A stretch of DNA of 64,000 nt from Kribbella sp. NBC_00382. Its GTDB lineage: Bacteria; Actinomycetota; Actinomycetes; Propionibacteriales; Kribbellaceae. The notes under the pieces were generated by a model, which was not told where the DNA came from, made no database searches, and worked only from the letters and a program-made list of their open reading frames with translations. Where the stretch lies: NCBI RefSeq assembly GCF_036067295.1, contig NZ_CP107954.1, forward strand, positions 6,758,001 through 6,822,000, written 5' to 3'. This document shows, piece after piece, positions 16,343 to 24,807 of this stretch. The position numbers and the translations under genes were made by a program. Numbering within the stretch: position 1 is the first letter of the stretch; each line of letters opens with the position of its first letter.

Positions 16343-17214
16343 GAACCCCACTTCCGGTTGATCAGGCGGCGTACCAACGGCGGCGCGACCCATGAGTAGA
16401 TGCAGAAGGCGAACCAGCCGATCGCCGCGACCGTCGCGAGCAGCCCGAACCCGGCGTACCGGAGGCCGTAGATGATCGCGACCGCGCCGATCCAGACCAC
16501 CAGCGGATTGAACCGCTGGAAGGGACGCAGCGGGCGCAGGAGCGGATGGTTGATGAGTTTGGCTTCCCGTGCCGCTCCGCGCAGATCGCCATCGGCCGGG
16601 TTGTTCGCGGCGGCTGAGGCGAGAGAGCGGTATCCCGATCTCGGGTCGCCGGTGAGCATGGACGCCGTACCGTGCAGTGCCTGCGCGCCTGGATCCTCGG
16701 GATCGACAGAGAGCGCTTCCTGGCTGTGCCGCCGCATGTCCTTGTGCCGGCCCTGGGCGAAGGCGACCTGCGCCCGAGCCGATGACACGGCTGCGCTCTC
16801 CGGAGCGAAGGATGCTGCGCGTTCGACCAGAGCAGATGCCTTCTCTGTCTGGCCCGCCGCCAGGCAGACGATCGCGTAGCCGAGGAGGAGGTCGGGCTCG
16901 TTCGGGTCAAGGCTGAGGCCTTGCAGATAGACCGATTCGGCCTCCTGCAGCTGACCCTCCGACCGCAACGCTGAGCCGAGCAGGTGGAGCATCGGGGTGG
17001 ACTGTCCATAGTGGGACAGGCCGTCACGTAGTACGGAGATGGCCTCGGTGTTGCGGTCGAGCGTGTGCAGCGCGGCGCCGCGGAACAGGAAGGCTCGGTA
17101 GTCGATCGCCGCGTCACCCCACAGCCCTTGGAGCTCGTCGAGAGTCCGCTCGGGGTGGCCGATCTGCAGCCAGTGGCCGGCCATCTGGAGCCTGGCCTCG
17201 GTCGGCTCGTTCAC
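16339..17214 (-). CDS. TPR-repeat protein with C-terminal membrane segments
   Basis: The 291-residue protein consists of about six tetratricopeptide-like helix pairs (for example AISVLRDGLSHYGQSTPMLHLLGSALRSEG is one repeat, split here for description by its helices) up to about residue 210, then two hydrophobic helices near 232-272 before a basic tail. TPR arrays act as protein-binding scaffolds. The start is the GTG at 17214, which overlaps the stop of the upstream membrane gene (GTGA), and its own stop overlaps the AAA gene start, so all three are translationally coupled. This places a membrane-anchored adaptor next to an AAA+ motor. Confidence 0.8.
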   Translation of the reverse strand: MNEPTEARLQMAGHWLQIGHPERTLDELQGLWGDAAIDYRAFLFRGAALHTLDRNTEAISVLRDGLSHYGQSTPMLHLLGSALRSEGQLQEAESVYLQGLSLDPNEPDLLLGYAIVCLAAGQTEKASALVERAASFAPESAAVSSARAQVAFAQGRHKDMRRHSQEALSVDPEDPGAQALHGTASMLTGDPRSGYRSLASAAANNPADGDLRGAAREAKLINHPLLRPLRPFQRFNPLVVWIGAVAIIYGLRYAGFGLLATVAAIGWFAFCIYSWVAPPLVRRLINRKWGS

Positions 17215-17660
17215 AGCGCCGCCTCCAGCAGCATCAGGAGGCCGACCTCGAGCACACCGCCGCCGATCACCGCGGCAAGCCCCGGCCACCACAGCGACTT
17301 GTACTCCGCGCCGCGCAACTGGAACGCCCGGTCCATCGGCTGCTGGATCCGCAACTGCGCCAGGCAGGTCAGTACGGCGATCACCCGTATCACCACCCGC
17401 GTCCCCGACGCGACCGTCACCTCACCCGTGAGCAAATCCAACACGACTGCTACAACCACGAACCCGGCCAGCCCGGAGCCGAGGATCAGCCACCGTCCAC
17501 GAGCCGGTACGCCGAGCCGCCGCGCGTTCAGCCAGGCGATCACGGTGACCGCGATGACCCCGCCGAAGAACGCCACGTAGGCCTGCGACATCAACCGCCA
17601 GGGGCGCACGGTCACGTCGACGTCGGCGCCGATGGTCGGGCGCAGCAACTCGTCGGACAT
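17211..17660 (-). CDS. Small membrane protein of AAA/TPR operon
   Basis: The 149-residue protein has four hydrophobic helices (about residues 28-45, 58-78, 88-105 and 125-147) and no recognisable family. The ATG at 17660 follows GGGAG. It is the first gene of the operon whose later members are a TPR membrane protein and an AAA+ ATPase, overlapping the next by 4 bases. It probably forms the membrane part of the same complex; this is inference from coupling. Confidence 0.75.
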   Translation of the reverse strand: MSDELLRPTIGADVDVTVRPWRLMSQAYVAFFGGVIAVTVIAWLNARRLGVPARGRWLILGSGLAGFVVVAVVLDLLTGEVTVASGTRVVIRVIAVLTCLAQLRIQQPMDRAFQLRGAEYKSLWWPGLAAVIGGGVLEVGLLMLLEAAL

Positions 17661-17696
17661 GGGACTCCCTCAGAGGATGGCGGTTCGCGCGCAGTT

Positions 17697-17702
17697 TAGC
17701 CT
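17697..17702 (+). promoter_or_regulatory. Candidate leaderless -10 (TAGCCT)
   Basis: TAGCCT ends six bases before the ATG at 17709 of the HIT gene. The divergent membrane gene starts only 48 bases away. Confidence 0.5.
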
Positions 17703-17708
17703 GGGGCG

Positions 17709-18113
17709 ATGACCGAGAACTGTCTTTTCTGCGGGATCGTGGCCGGCACCATCCCGTCCCAGCAGGTCGCCGAGAACGACCGCGCGATCGCCTTCATGGA
17801 CATCAACCCCGCGACCCGCGGCCACCTGCTCGTCATCCCGCGCGAACACTCGACCGATCTGCGCGAGGCCGCTCCCGAGGACCTCACCGCTGCCACGCTG
17901 CTCGCGCAGTCCTTGGTCAGTCGCGTGATCGATCGGCTGGATGCCGACGGCGCCAACCTGCTCAGCTGCATCGGGGCCGATGCGTGGCAGTCCGTGTTCC
18001 ACACTCACCTGCACGTCATTCCGCGGTACAAGGACGACCCGCTGCAACTCCCCTGGCACCCGACGCCCGGCGACTTCGACGCCATCGCGGCGACTGCGAC
18101 CTCCTTGCGCTAA
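17709..18113 (+). CDS. HIT family hydrolase
   Basis: The 134-residue histidine-triad protein has the zinc-site start CLFCGI at residues 5-10, the substrate loop RGHLLVIPREH near 38, and the catalytic HTHLHVIPR near 98-106. Such proteins hydrolyse nucleoside phosphoramidates or dinucleotides in the cytoplasm; the true substrate is not known here. It ends in a small tandem duplication next to pimA on the other strand. It is distinct from the longer HIT protein at 21999-22580. Confidence 0.88.
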   Translation: MTENCLFCGIVAGTIPSQQVAENDRAIAFMDINPATRGHLLVIPREHSTDLREAAPEDLTAATLLAQSLVSRVIDRLDADGANLLSCIGADAWQSVFHTHLHVIPRYKDDPLQLPWHPTPGDFDAIAATATSLR

Positions 18114-18146
18114 CGCCTGACGACGTTGCGCTAGCGCCTGGCGACC
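18105..18146. repeat. 21-bp tandem duplication at convergent gene ends
   Basis: TTGCGCTAACGCCTGACGACG at 18105-18125 is followed at once by a copy with three changes at 18126-18146. The HIT gene stop lies in the first unit and the pimA stop in the second, the same arrangement seen at 15058-15115. Confidence 0.75.
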
Positions 18147-19228
18147 AGCTCGTAGACGGCGACGAGGTCGTCCACCAGAACACCCCAGTCGTACGCCGGT
18201 ACTGCGGCCTTGCCGGCCATCCGTAGCTTCTCGCATTCATCCGGCGAGGCCAGCAGCCGGGCAGCCTGGGTGGCGAGCGCATCCGAGTTGCCCGGCTCGA
18301 ACAGCTCGCCCAGCCGGCCGCCGTCGAGTACCTGCCGGAACGCGGCCAGATCGCTGGCGAGAACGGGAGCGCCCGCCGCCATCGCCTCCAGCAACACGAT
18401 GCCGAAGCTCTCGCCACCGAGGTGCGGAGCGACGTACACGTCGGAACCGGCCAGCATGTCGGCTCGTTCTACGTCGTCGATCGCGCCGAGGAAGAGCACG
18501 TTCTCTCGACAGTGCTCCGGCAGCGAACGGCGGGCCTCATCGGCTTGACCGGTGCCGGCGACCAGTACCTTCACCTGCGGGCGCTTCGCCACCAACCGCG
18601 GTACGGCTGCCATCAGTACGCCGAGGCCCTTGCGTGGTTCGTCCATCCGGCCGAGGAAGCTGATCGTGCCGTGAGCGCCTTGCCACTCGGGACGGATCCG
18701 GCCGGCGAACCGGTTCGTGAAGAGCCCGTTCGGGATCACGACAGCCTCGCCGCCGATGTGTTGCACCATCATCGAGCGGGCGTTCTCGGAGACTGCGATC
18801 CTCGCGTCGAGCTTCTCCAGGGCCGGCCTCAGCAGCCCAGCCGCGGCGCTCATCGCCCGCGAGCGCACTTGCCAGGTATGGAAGGTCGCCACGAACGGAC
18901 CGTCGCCGGCCCAGAGCGCGATGATCGAGGCGCTCGGCGTTGTCGGCTCGTGCACATGGACGACGTCGAATGCGCCCTCGGTCAGCCAGTTCCTGACGCG
19001 TGCGGCGGTACGGGGTCCGAAGGTCACGCGGGCGATCGAGCCGTTGTACGGCACCCCGACGGCATGCCCGGCCGATACGACATAGGGCGGGCCGTTGTCG
19101 TCGTCGACAGGCGCGAGCACCGAGACTTCGTGGCCGAGGGCAAGCAACGCTTCGGCCAGGTCGCGGACATGGTTCTGCACCCCACCCGGCGTACCGAGCG
19201 AGTACGGACAGACCAAGCCGATCTTCAT
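18131..19228 (-). CDS. pimA: Phosphatidylinositol alpha-mannosyltransferase PimA
   Basis: The 365-residue GT4 enzyme transfers mannose from GDP-mannose to phosphatidylinositol at the inner face of the membrane, the first step to phosphatidylinositol mannosides. The N-terminal GGVQNHV glycine loop (residues 15-21), VVHVHEPTTPS near 88, the RMDEPRKGLGVLM region near 205 and the donor-site GESFGIVLLEAMAAG near 273 are diagnostic. It starts two bases after the acyltransferase gene, within the operon pgsA, acyltransferase, pimA, in the same order as in mycobacteria. Confidence 0.92.
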   Translation of the reverse strand: MKIGLVCPYSLGTPGGVQNHVRDLAEALLALGHEVSVLAPVDDDNGPPYVVSAGHAVGVPYNGSIARVTFGPRTAARVRNWLTEGAFDVVHVHEPTTPSASIIALWAGDGPFVATFHTWQVRSRAMSAAAGLLRPALEKLDARIAVSENARSMMVQHIGGEAVVIPNGLFTNRFAGRIRPEWQGAHGTISFLGRMDEPRKGLGVLMAAVPRLVAKRPQVKVLVAGTGQADEARRSLPEHCRENVLFLGAIDDVERADMLAGSDVYVAPHLGGESFGIVLLEAMAAGAPVLASDLAAFRQVLDGGRLGELFEPGNSDALATQAARLLASPDECEKLRMAGKAAVPAYDWGVLVDDLVAVYELVARR

Positions 19229-19229
19229 C

Positions 19230-20096
19230 TCAGTCCAAGAAGATTCGCTGCAGCATGTGCCAGTCCTGCGGGTGTTCGGCGATGCCGATCGCGAAGGCGT
19301 CGGCGCAGCGCTGGGTCATTTGCGCGGGGCCGCCGGTGCGGTCGATCGGGTCGTGGAAGGTGATCACTAGCTCGGGGCCGTCGTAGTGCAGGGTCGCGGG
19401 GATCAGCGGGGCGCCGGTGCGGACGCTGAGTGCGGCGGGGCCGGCGGGCATCCGTGATTGGTGGTCGAAGAACTTCACCGGTACGCCGCGCTCGGACAGG
19501 TCCCGGTCGGCGACCAGGCAGACGAAGCCGCCTGACCGCAGGCGCTCTGCCAGTACTCCGAACACGTGCTCATCGCTTCCGGTGAGCGGAAGCACCTCCA
19601 TGCCGAGCTTGGCGCGGTACGCGACGAAGCGGTCGAACAAGGACTCGGGGCGGAGGCGCTCGGCGACGGTTGACACGGGCATACCGGTCCGGCCCGCCCA
19701 GGCGCCCGCGTGGTCGTAGTTGGCCAGGTGCGGGAGGGCGCAGATGACGCCCTTGCCTGCGTCGTGGGCGTCGCGGAGGAACTTCTCGTTGACCGTGCGG
19801 ACCCGGCCGACGATCCGCTCGTCATCCCACTCGGGGAGCCGGAACGCTTCCTGCCAGTACCTGAGATAGGACCGCATCCCCGCCTGGGTCAGCGCGTCCA
19901 GCTCGGCCGGTGTCGCGTCCGGCCGGACTACGGCGAGGTTGGACCGCAGGCGCTGGACGCCGCGGCCGTTCCGGCGTACGACGAAGTCCGCCACCCGCCG
20001 GAAGACCGCCGAGACAACAGACTCCGGCAAGCGCCGCACCAACGCCCACGCCACCGCGAACGCCAGATCAACGGCCCGCTGCCGCAACCCTTCCAC
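19230..20096 (-). CDS. patA: Phosphatidylinositol mannoside acyltransferase
   Basis: The 288-residue protein is a LpxL/HtrB-like acyltransferase with the HX4D catalytic motif HLANYD near residue 122 and a hydrophobic N-terminal anchor. In this cluster it is expected to acylate the mannose of PIM1/PIM2, as PatA does in Mycobacterium. It starts with GTG at 20096, 3 bases after the pgsA stop, and is followed directly by pimA, so the three form one transcript. Confidence 0.88.
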   Translation of the reverse strand: MEGLRQRAVDLAFAVAWALVRRLPESVVSAVFRRVADFVVRRNGRGVQRLRSNLAVVRPDATPAELDALTQAGMRSYLRYWQEAFRLPEWDDERIVGRVRTVNEKFLRDAHDAGKGVICALPHLANYDHAGAWAGRTGMPVSTVAERLRPESLFDRFVAYRAKLGMEVLPLTGSDEHVFGVLAERLRSGGFVCLVADRDLSERGVPVKFFDHQSRMPAGPAALSVRTGAPLIPATLHYDGPELVITFHDPIDRTGGPAQMTQRCADAFAIGIAEHPQDWHMLQRIFLD

Positions 20097-20099
20097 TGG

Positions 20100-20843
20100 T
20101 CAGGAAGAGGTCGGTGGCGTGCCGGGCGCGCCACCATCCGGTCCACCCAGCCCGAGGTCGCTCGGTGCCACCCCATCCGTCGGGTCAGCGGCCGGCGTAG
20201 TACTGGCCGGTGGTGCGCCGAGGCCTGCGTTGGCGGGGTCGGAGAGGACCTGTTTGCGGACTGAGAGGGTGCGCTGGACGACTGTGATGGTGCTGGCGAC
20301 GGCTAGGGCGCAGAGGACGATCTTGAGGAGGATGGGGAGGTTCAAGACGTCGGAGAAGAAGCCGATGACCAGCACCGAGACCAGCCGGTCCGAGCGTTCG
20401 GCCAGGCCGCCGCTGGCGTGCAGGCCGAGGCTCTCGGCCTTCGCCCGCGCGTACGACGTGGTCGCGCCCATCACCAGCGCCCAGAGCGTGACGCCGGCCA
20501 TCCACGGGGTGTGCCCGGCGCTGCCCGCGTAGTACAGCACCAGCCCACCGAAGATGGCGCCGTCGCCCAGCCGGTCCAGCGTGGAGTCCAGGTAGGAACC
20601 CCACTTCGACGACGTACCCGAGGTGCGGGCCATGTAGCCGTCGATCAGATCGGAGAAGACGAAACAAGTGATCACGACCGCGCCCAGCCAGATGTGGCCG
20701 CGCGGGAAGAAGATCAGCGCACCGGCGCAGACGCCGATGGTACCGACCAGCGTGACGGCATCAGCGCTCACGCCGAGCCTGAGCAGGAGGTTGGCGATCG
20801 GTGAGATCACCTTGGTCCAGAACTGCCGGAATCTGTTAAGCAT
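20100..20843 (-). CDS. pgsA: Phosphatidylinositol phosphate synthase (CDP-alcohol phosphatidyltransferase)
   Basis: The 247-residue membrane enzyme carries the CDP-alcohol signature DLIDGYMAR followed by G and DSTLDR near residues 66-92, and about six hydrophobic helices. In the context of pimA and patA it makes phosphatidylinositol phosphate from CDP-diacylglycerol and inositol phosphate. The ATG at 20843 matches the family N-terminus; the longer frame upstream has no support. The C-terminal 50 residues form a low-complexity Pro/Gly tail. A TACGAT element (20853-20858) may be its -10. Confidence 0.9.
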   Translation of the reverse strand: MLNRFRQFWTKVISPIANLLLRLGVSADAVTLVGTIGVCAGALIFFPRGHIWLGAVVITCFVFSDLIDGYMARTSGTSSKWGSYLDSTLDRLGDGAIFGGLVLYYAGSAGHTPWMAGVTLWALVMGATTSYARAKAESLGLHASGGLAERSDRLVSVLVIGFFSDVLNLPILLKIVLCALAVASTITVVQRTLSVRKQVLSDPANAGLGAPPASTTPAADPTDGVAPSDLGLGGPDGGAPGTPPTSS

Positions 20844-20963
20844 GGCGACGCGATCGTAGTCCAGTCCGGTCGCCGTCCTGTGACGCGCCACCCCGGATAA
20901 CCTTCCGTGAGCCCGCCCGGAGGCGCACCATGGGCTCACGCCCACCTCCGACGGGAGGTCCCG

Positions 20964-21989
20964 ATGACCGAGCCCCGGCTCTCTGCCGCGCGCCTTCGCA
21001 CCGGCAAGCGGGCGTCCACCACACAGCAACCCACGGCAGGTCCCCGCCTTCGGCGGGTGGTTTTGGGGTGGGTGGTGCTCGGGTTGGTGGTGGGGTGTGG
21101 GGTGGCTCGGCGGGCGAACGAGGGGCTGCCGGTGACCCCGGCGCCGCCACCGGTGGTACCGACAGTCATCGCGCCTCCGCAGGCAGAGGGGCTGGATGGG
21201 ACGTCTGGTGAGGCGGGCGTGAATGTGTGTACTGCGGTCGCTTGGCCGCTGAGCAAGGAGCTCAGGGTGACCGTGACCGGCAAGCCGTTCTCCTGGAATG
21301 ACGGTGGGTTGCCGGCGCTCGACCTGTGCACGTTGCTGCTGGACGGGCGTTCGGTGACCGTCGGGATTACCGCGCTAGAGAAGCAGCCGGACTCCATCGA
21401 CCGACTGGCCGCCGGGTCCGGGACGCTGGAGTTGCTCCCCGAGCTCGGGCCCGACGCGCGGATCAGCCCGTCGCGGGTCGTCTTCCCGGTCGACAACCGT
21501 GCGGTGCGGGTGCTTTCGACGGGCGGGATCGGTCGGTATCCGAGTGGGATCGATCGGGTGAAGGCGGTCGCGATCAGTCGGGCGGCGCGTGCCGTAGTAC
21601 CGAGGCTCCTTCGTACTGCGCGGCAGACGGACTCAGCGTGTCAGCTGTCGACTCCGGAGGCGGAGCGGTTCATTGGTACGCACGTTCAGCTCCGGCGCGA
21701 CTACCGGGTGAACGGCGCGCTGACCTGCATCTGGGGCAGCTTCGACGCGACCTTCTCGATCGTCGAGTCCTTCCACGCCGACACGATCCCCGAAGCGGTC
21801 CGCACCCCACCACCGCGGTTCGCGCCGATCGGCAAGCCCGGCTACTACCTCCCAGACCAGGGGGAACTCGTCTTCCGCCAAGGCCGCCGCGTCGTCCGCG
21901 TCAGCGGCCTCACCAACCCACCCCGCGAGGTCCCCCTCGACACCCTCCTCGGCGTCGTCGGCCCCCTGCTCCCGCTCTTCATCCGCTAG
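20964..21989 (+). CDS. Putative lipoprotein (DUF3558-like)
   Basis: The 341-residue protein has a long basic N-terminus, a hydrophobic segment ending VVGC near residue 46 that could be a lipobox, and an extracellular domain with two Cys pairs (NVC..LDLC near 89-116, and ACQL..LTC near 222-255). That pattern resembles DUF3558 lipoproteins of actinobacteria, but I am not certain. The ATG at 20964 has GGGAGG upstream. It is divergent from pgsA and converges on the HIT gene at 21999; function unknown. Confidence 0.7.
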   Translation: MTEPRLSAARLRTGKRASTTQQPTAGPRLRRVVLGWVVLGLVVGCGVARRANEGLPVTPAPPPVVPTVIAPPQAEGLDGTSGEAGVNVCTAVAWPLSKELRVTVTGKPFSWNDGGLPALDLCTLLLDGRSVTVGITALEKQPDSIDRLAAGSGTLELLPELGPDARISPSRVVFPVDNRAVRVLSTGGIGRYPSGIDRVKAVAISRAARAVVPRLLRTARQTDSACQLSTPEAERFIGTHVQLRRDYRVNGALTCIWGSFDATFSIVESFHADTIPEAVRTPPPRFAPIGKPGYYLPDQGELVFRQGRRVVRVSGLTNPPREVPLDTLLGVVGPLLPLFIR

Positions 21990-21998
21990 CGGGCGCAG

Positions 21999-22580
21999 CT
22001 AGTCGGTGGTGGGCCAGGCCTTCGCGAGCAGAGCGCGGGTGTCCGACAGCAACTGCGGGAGCACCTTCGTCTGGGCGATCACCGGCATGAAGTTGGCGTC
22101 GCCACCCCAGCGCGGCACCACGTGCTGATGCAGATGCGCGGCGATCCCCGCTCCGGCGATCTCGCCCTGATTCATCCCGATGTTGAAGCCATGCGCCGCC
22201 GACACGATCCGTACCGCCTGCATCGCCTGCTGCGTCAACGTCGCCACGTCGGACACCTCGTCCGGCGTCAGCTCGGTGTAGTCGGCAACATGCCGGTACG
22301 GCACCACCATCAGATGCCCCGGGTTGTACGGATACAGATTCAGTACCACGTACGCCGCCTCCGACCGCCGGACGATCAATCCGTCCACATCCGGCAACGT
22401 CGGGATCCGGCAGAACGGGCACCCGTGCCCCGCCTCCCCCGTGGTCGGCTTGTTCTCCCCGGCGATATAGGCCATCCGGTGCGGAGTCCACAGCCGCAGG
22501 AACGGATCCGGCGTACCGACCCCGTCCTGCTCCTCCACACCCTCCAGCTCGTACGGCGTATCGCCGGGGAGATCACTCAT
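21999..22580 (-). CDS. HIT domain protein (Ap4A phosphorylase-like)
   Basis: The 193-residue protein has CPFCRI near residue 54 and the histidine triad HLHQHVVPRW near 147-156, with the downstream extension typical of actinobacterial diadenosine-tetraphosphate phosphorylases (Rv2613c type). It removes Ap4A, a side product of aminoacyl-tRNA synthetases. Its ATG overlaps the thrS stop (ATGA), so it is translated with the synthetase. The order thrS, HIT, pgsA, acyltransferase, pimA is that of Mycobacterium, here interrupted by the opposite-strand lipoprotein gene. Confidence 0.88.
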   Translation of the reverse strand: MSDLPGDTPYELEGVEEQDGVGTPDPFLRLWTPHRMAYIAGENKPTTGEAGHGCPFCRIPTLPDVDGLIVRRSEAAYVVLNLYPYNPGHLMVVPYRHVADYTELTPDEVSDVATLTQQAMQAVRIVSAAHGFNIGMNQGEIAGAGIAAHLHQHVVPRWGGDANFMPVIAQTKVLPQLLSDTRALLAKAWPTTD

Positions 22581-24601
22581 ACCTGGACGCGCTTCTTGAC
22601 TGCCTCGACGATCTCGGCGACCGCGTCGGCGATCGGGATGCCGTTCTTCTGGGTGCCGTCGCGGTAGCGGAAGGAGACCGAGCCGGCCGCCATGTCCTCG
22701 TCGCCGGCGATCAGCATGTACGGGACCTTGGCCTTCTGGGCGTTGCGGATCTTCTTCTGCATCCGGTCGTCGGAGTGGTCGACCTCGATCCGGATGCCCT
22801 CCGCCTTGAGCTTCTCGGCCACCTCGTACAGGTAGTCCACGTGCCCGTCGGTGATCGGGATGCCGATCACCTGGACCGGCGCGAGCCACGGCGGGAAGAC
22901 ACCGGCGTAGTGCTCGGTCAGGACCGCGACGAACCGCTCGATCGAACCGAACAGCGCGCGGTGGATCATCACCGGCCGCTGCCGCGAGCCGTCCGGAGCC
23001 GTGTACTCCAGCTCGAACCGCTCCGGCAGGTTGAAGTCCAGCTGGATCGTCGACATCTGCCAGGTCCGCCCGATCGCGTCCCGGGCCTGGACGGAGATCT
23101 TTGGTCCGTAGAACGCCGCACCGCCCGGATCCGGGACCAGCTCCAGCCCGGAGCCCTCGGCGACCTCGCGCAGCGTGTCGGTGGCTTCCTCCCAGACCTC
23201 GTCCGACCCGACGAACTTCTCCGGGTTCTTGGTCGAGAGCTCGAGGTAGAAGTCATCCAGGCCGTAGTCGGCGAGCAGGCCGAGCACGAAGGTCAGCAGG
23301 TTCTTGAGCTCGTCGCGCATCTGCTCGCGGGTGCAGTAGATGTGCGCGTCGTCCTGGGTGAAGCCGCGAGCCCGGGTCATGCCGTGGATGACGCCCGACT
23401 TCTCCAGCCGGTACACCGTGCCGAACTCGAACAGCCGCAGCGGCAGTTCCCGGTACGACCGGCCGCGGGATCCGAAGATCAGGTTGTGCATCGGGCAGTT
23501 CATCGGCTTGAGGTAGTAGTCCTGACCCTGCTTGCGGATCTCGCCGTCCGGCCCGCGCTCCTCGTCGAGGTGCATGGGCGGGTACATGCCGTCGGCGTAC
23601 CAGTCCAAGTGACCCGAGGTCTTGAAGAGCTGCGCCTTGGTGATGTGCGGCGTGTAGACGAACTCGTAGCCGTCCTCCACGTGCCGCTGGCGCGAGTAGT
23701 CCTCCATCACCTTGCGGAGCACGCCGCCCTTGGGGTGGAAGACGGCCAGGCCGGACCCGATCTCGTCGGGGAAGCTGAACAGGTCCAGCTCGGTGCCCAG
23801 CTTGCGGTGGTCGCGCTTGGCGGCCTCCTCCAAGTGGTTCAGGTATGCCTTGAGGGCGTCGCGGCTGTCCCACGCGGTGCCGTAGATGCGCTGCAGTTGC
23901 GGGTTCTTCTCGCTCCCCCGCCAGTACGCCGCGGCGACGCGCATCAGCTTGAAGTTGCCCAAGTACCCAGTCGCGGGGACGTGCGGACCGCGGCACAGGT
24001 CCTTCCACGCCACCGAGTCATCGCGCCGGATGTTGTCGTAGATCGTCAGCTCACCGGCGCCGACCTCGACCGAGGCGCCCTCAGCCGCGTCGGCGGAGGC
24101 CGAGCCCTTGATCCCGATCAGCTCCAGCTTGTACGGCTCTCCTGCCAGCTCGGCACGGGCGTCGTCGTCCGAGACCACCCGGCGGCTGAACCGCTGCCGC
24201 TCCTTGATGATCTGCTGCATCTTCTTCTCGAGCTTGCCCAGGTCCTCCGGGGTGAACGGAGTGGCCACGTCGAAGTCGTAGTAGAAGCCGTTCTCGACCG
24301 GCGGGCCGATGCCCAGCTTGGCGTCCGGGAACAGGTCCTGGACGGCTTGGGCGAGCACGTGCGCGGTCGAGTGCCGGATGATCGCCAGACCGTCCGCGGA
24401 CGACGCCAGCACCGGCTCGATCTCGTCGCCGTCGGCCACCACCCGGGCCAGGTCGCGCAGCTCCCCGTTGACCTTGGCGGCGATGGCGGAGCGATCCTGG
24501 CCGAAGATCTCGGCGAACAGCTCTCCGACGGTCGTCGTCTCGGTCACACTCCGCTCAGCCTCGCCCTCGACGCCGATCAGATGGACCTTGACTTCCGACA
24601 C
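22577..24601 (-). CDS. thrS: Threonyl-tRNA synthetase, full length
   Basis: The 674-residue enzyme has an N-terminal TGS domain, the editing domain with HSTAHVLAQAV near residue 76, the catalytic core with MNCPMHN near 368 and VMIHRALFGS, and an anticodon-binding domain. The zinc ligands Cys, His, His are conserved. Two GTG starts are possible; GAGGAG lies five bases before the one at 24601 and overlaps the one at 24607, so 24601 is preferred. It is the housekeeping copy, in contrast to the short paralogue at 101-1363, and no leader peptide is seen upstream. Confidence 0.94.
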   Translation of the reverse strand: MSEVKVHLIGVEGEAERSVTETTTVGELFAEIFGQDRSAIAAKVNGELRDLARVVADGDEIEPVLASSADGLAIIRHSTAHVLAQAVQDLFPDAKLGIGPPVENGFYYDFDVATPFTPEDLGKLEKKMQQIIKERQRFSRRVVSDDDARAELAGEPYKLELIGIKGSASADAAEGASVEVGAGELTIYDNIRRDDSVAWKDLCRGPHVPATGYLGNFKLMRVAAAYWRGSEKNPQLQRIYGTAWDSRDALKAYLNHLEEAAKRDHRKLGTELDLFSFPDEIGSGLAVFHPKGGVLRKVMEDYSRQRHVEDGYEFVYTPHITKAQLFKTSGHLDWYADGMYPPMHLDEERGPDGEIRKQGQDYYLKPMNCPMHNLIFGSRGRSYRELPLRLFEFGTVYRLEKSGVIHGMTRARGFTQDDAHIYCTREQMRDELKNLLTFVLGLLADYGLDDFYLELSTKNPEKFVGSDEVWEEATDTLREVAEGSGLELVPDPGGAAFYGPKISVQARDAIGRTWQMSTIQLDFNLPERFELEYTAPDGSRQRPVMIHRALFGSIERFVAVLTEHYAGVFPPWLAPVQVIGIPITDGHVDYLYEVAEKLKAEGIRIEVDHSDDRMQKKIRNAQKAKVPYMLIAGDEDMAAGSVSFRYRDGTQKNGIPIADAVAEIVEAVKKRVQV

Positions 24602-24807
24602 GTTCACTCCTCGGGTACGCCGGTCCGCCGTGCGCGGCCCGTCACATCGCAGATGGTATCGAGTCCGGTCGCCGGCCGTTGCGGCCCATCCACAGGGGCA
24701 TCCGGACCTGACGAAAGTCGGGGGTGGGTGACTCCGATAGTCCGATGTGCCGCGGCCTGCGGATTCCTAGGTTCGTACTGACAGTGACGAACTCAGAAGG
24801 GGTCCGT

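Noticed and set aside
22775..24781. A 668-codon open frame on the plus strand
   Set aside because: It lies opposite thrS, whose catalytic motifs and length are complete; the product has no recognisable domain.
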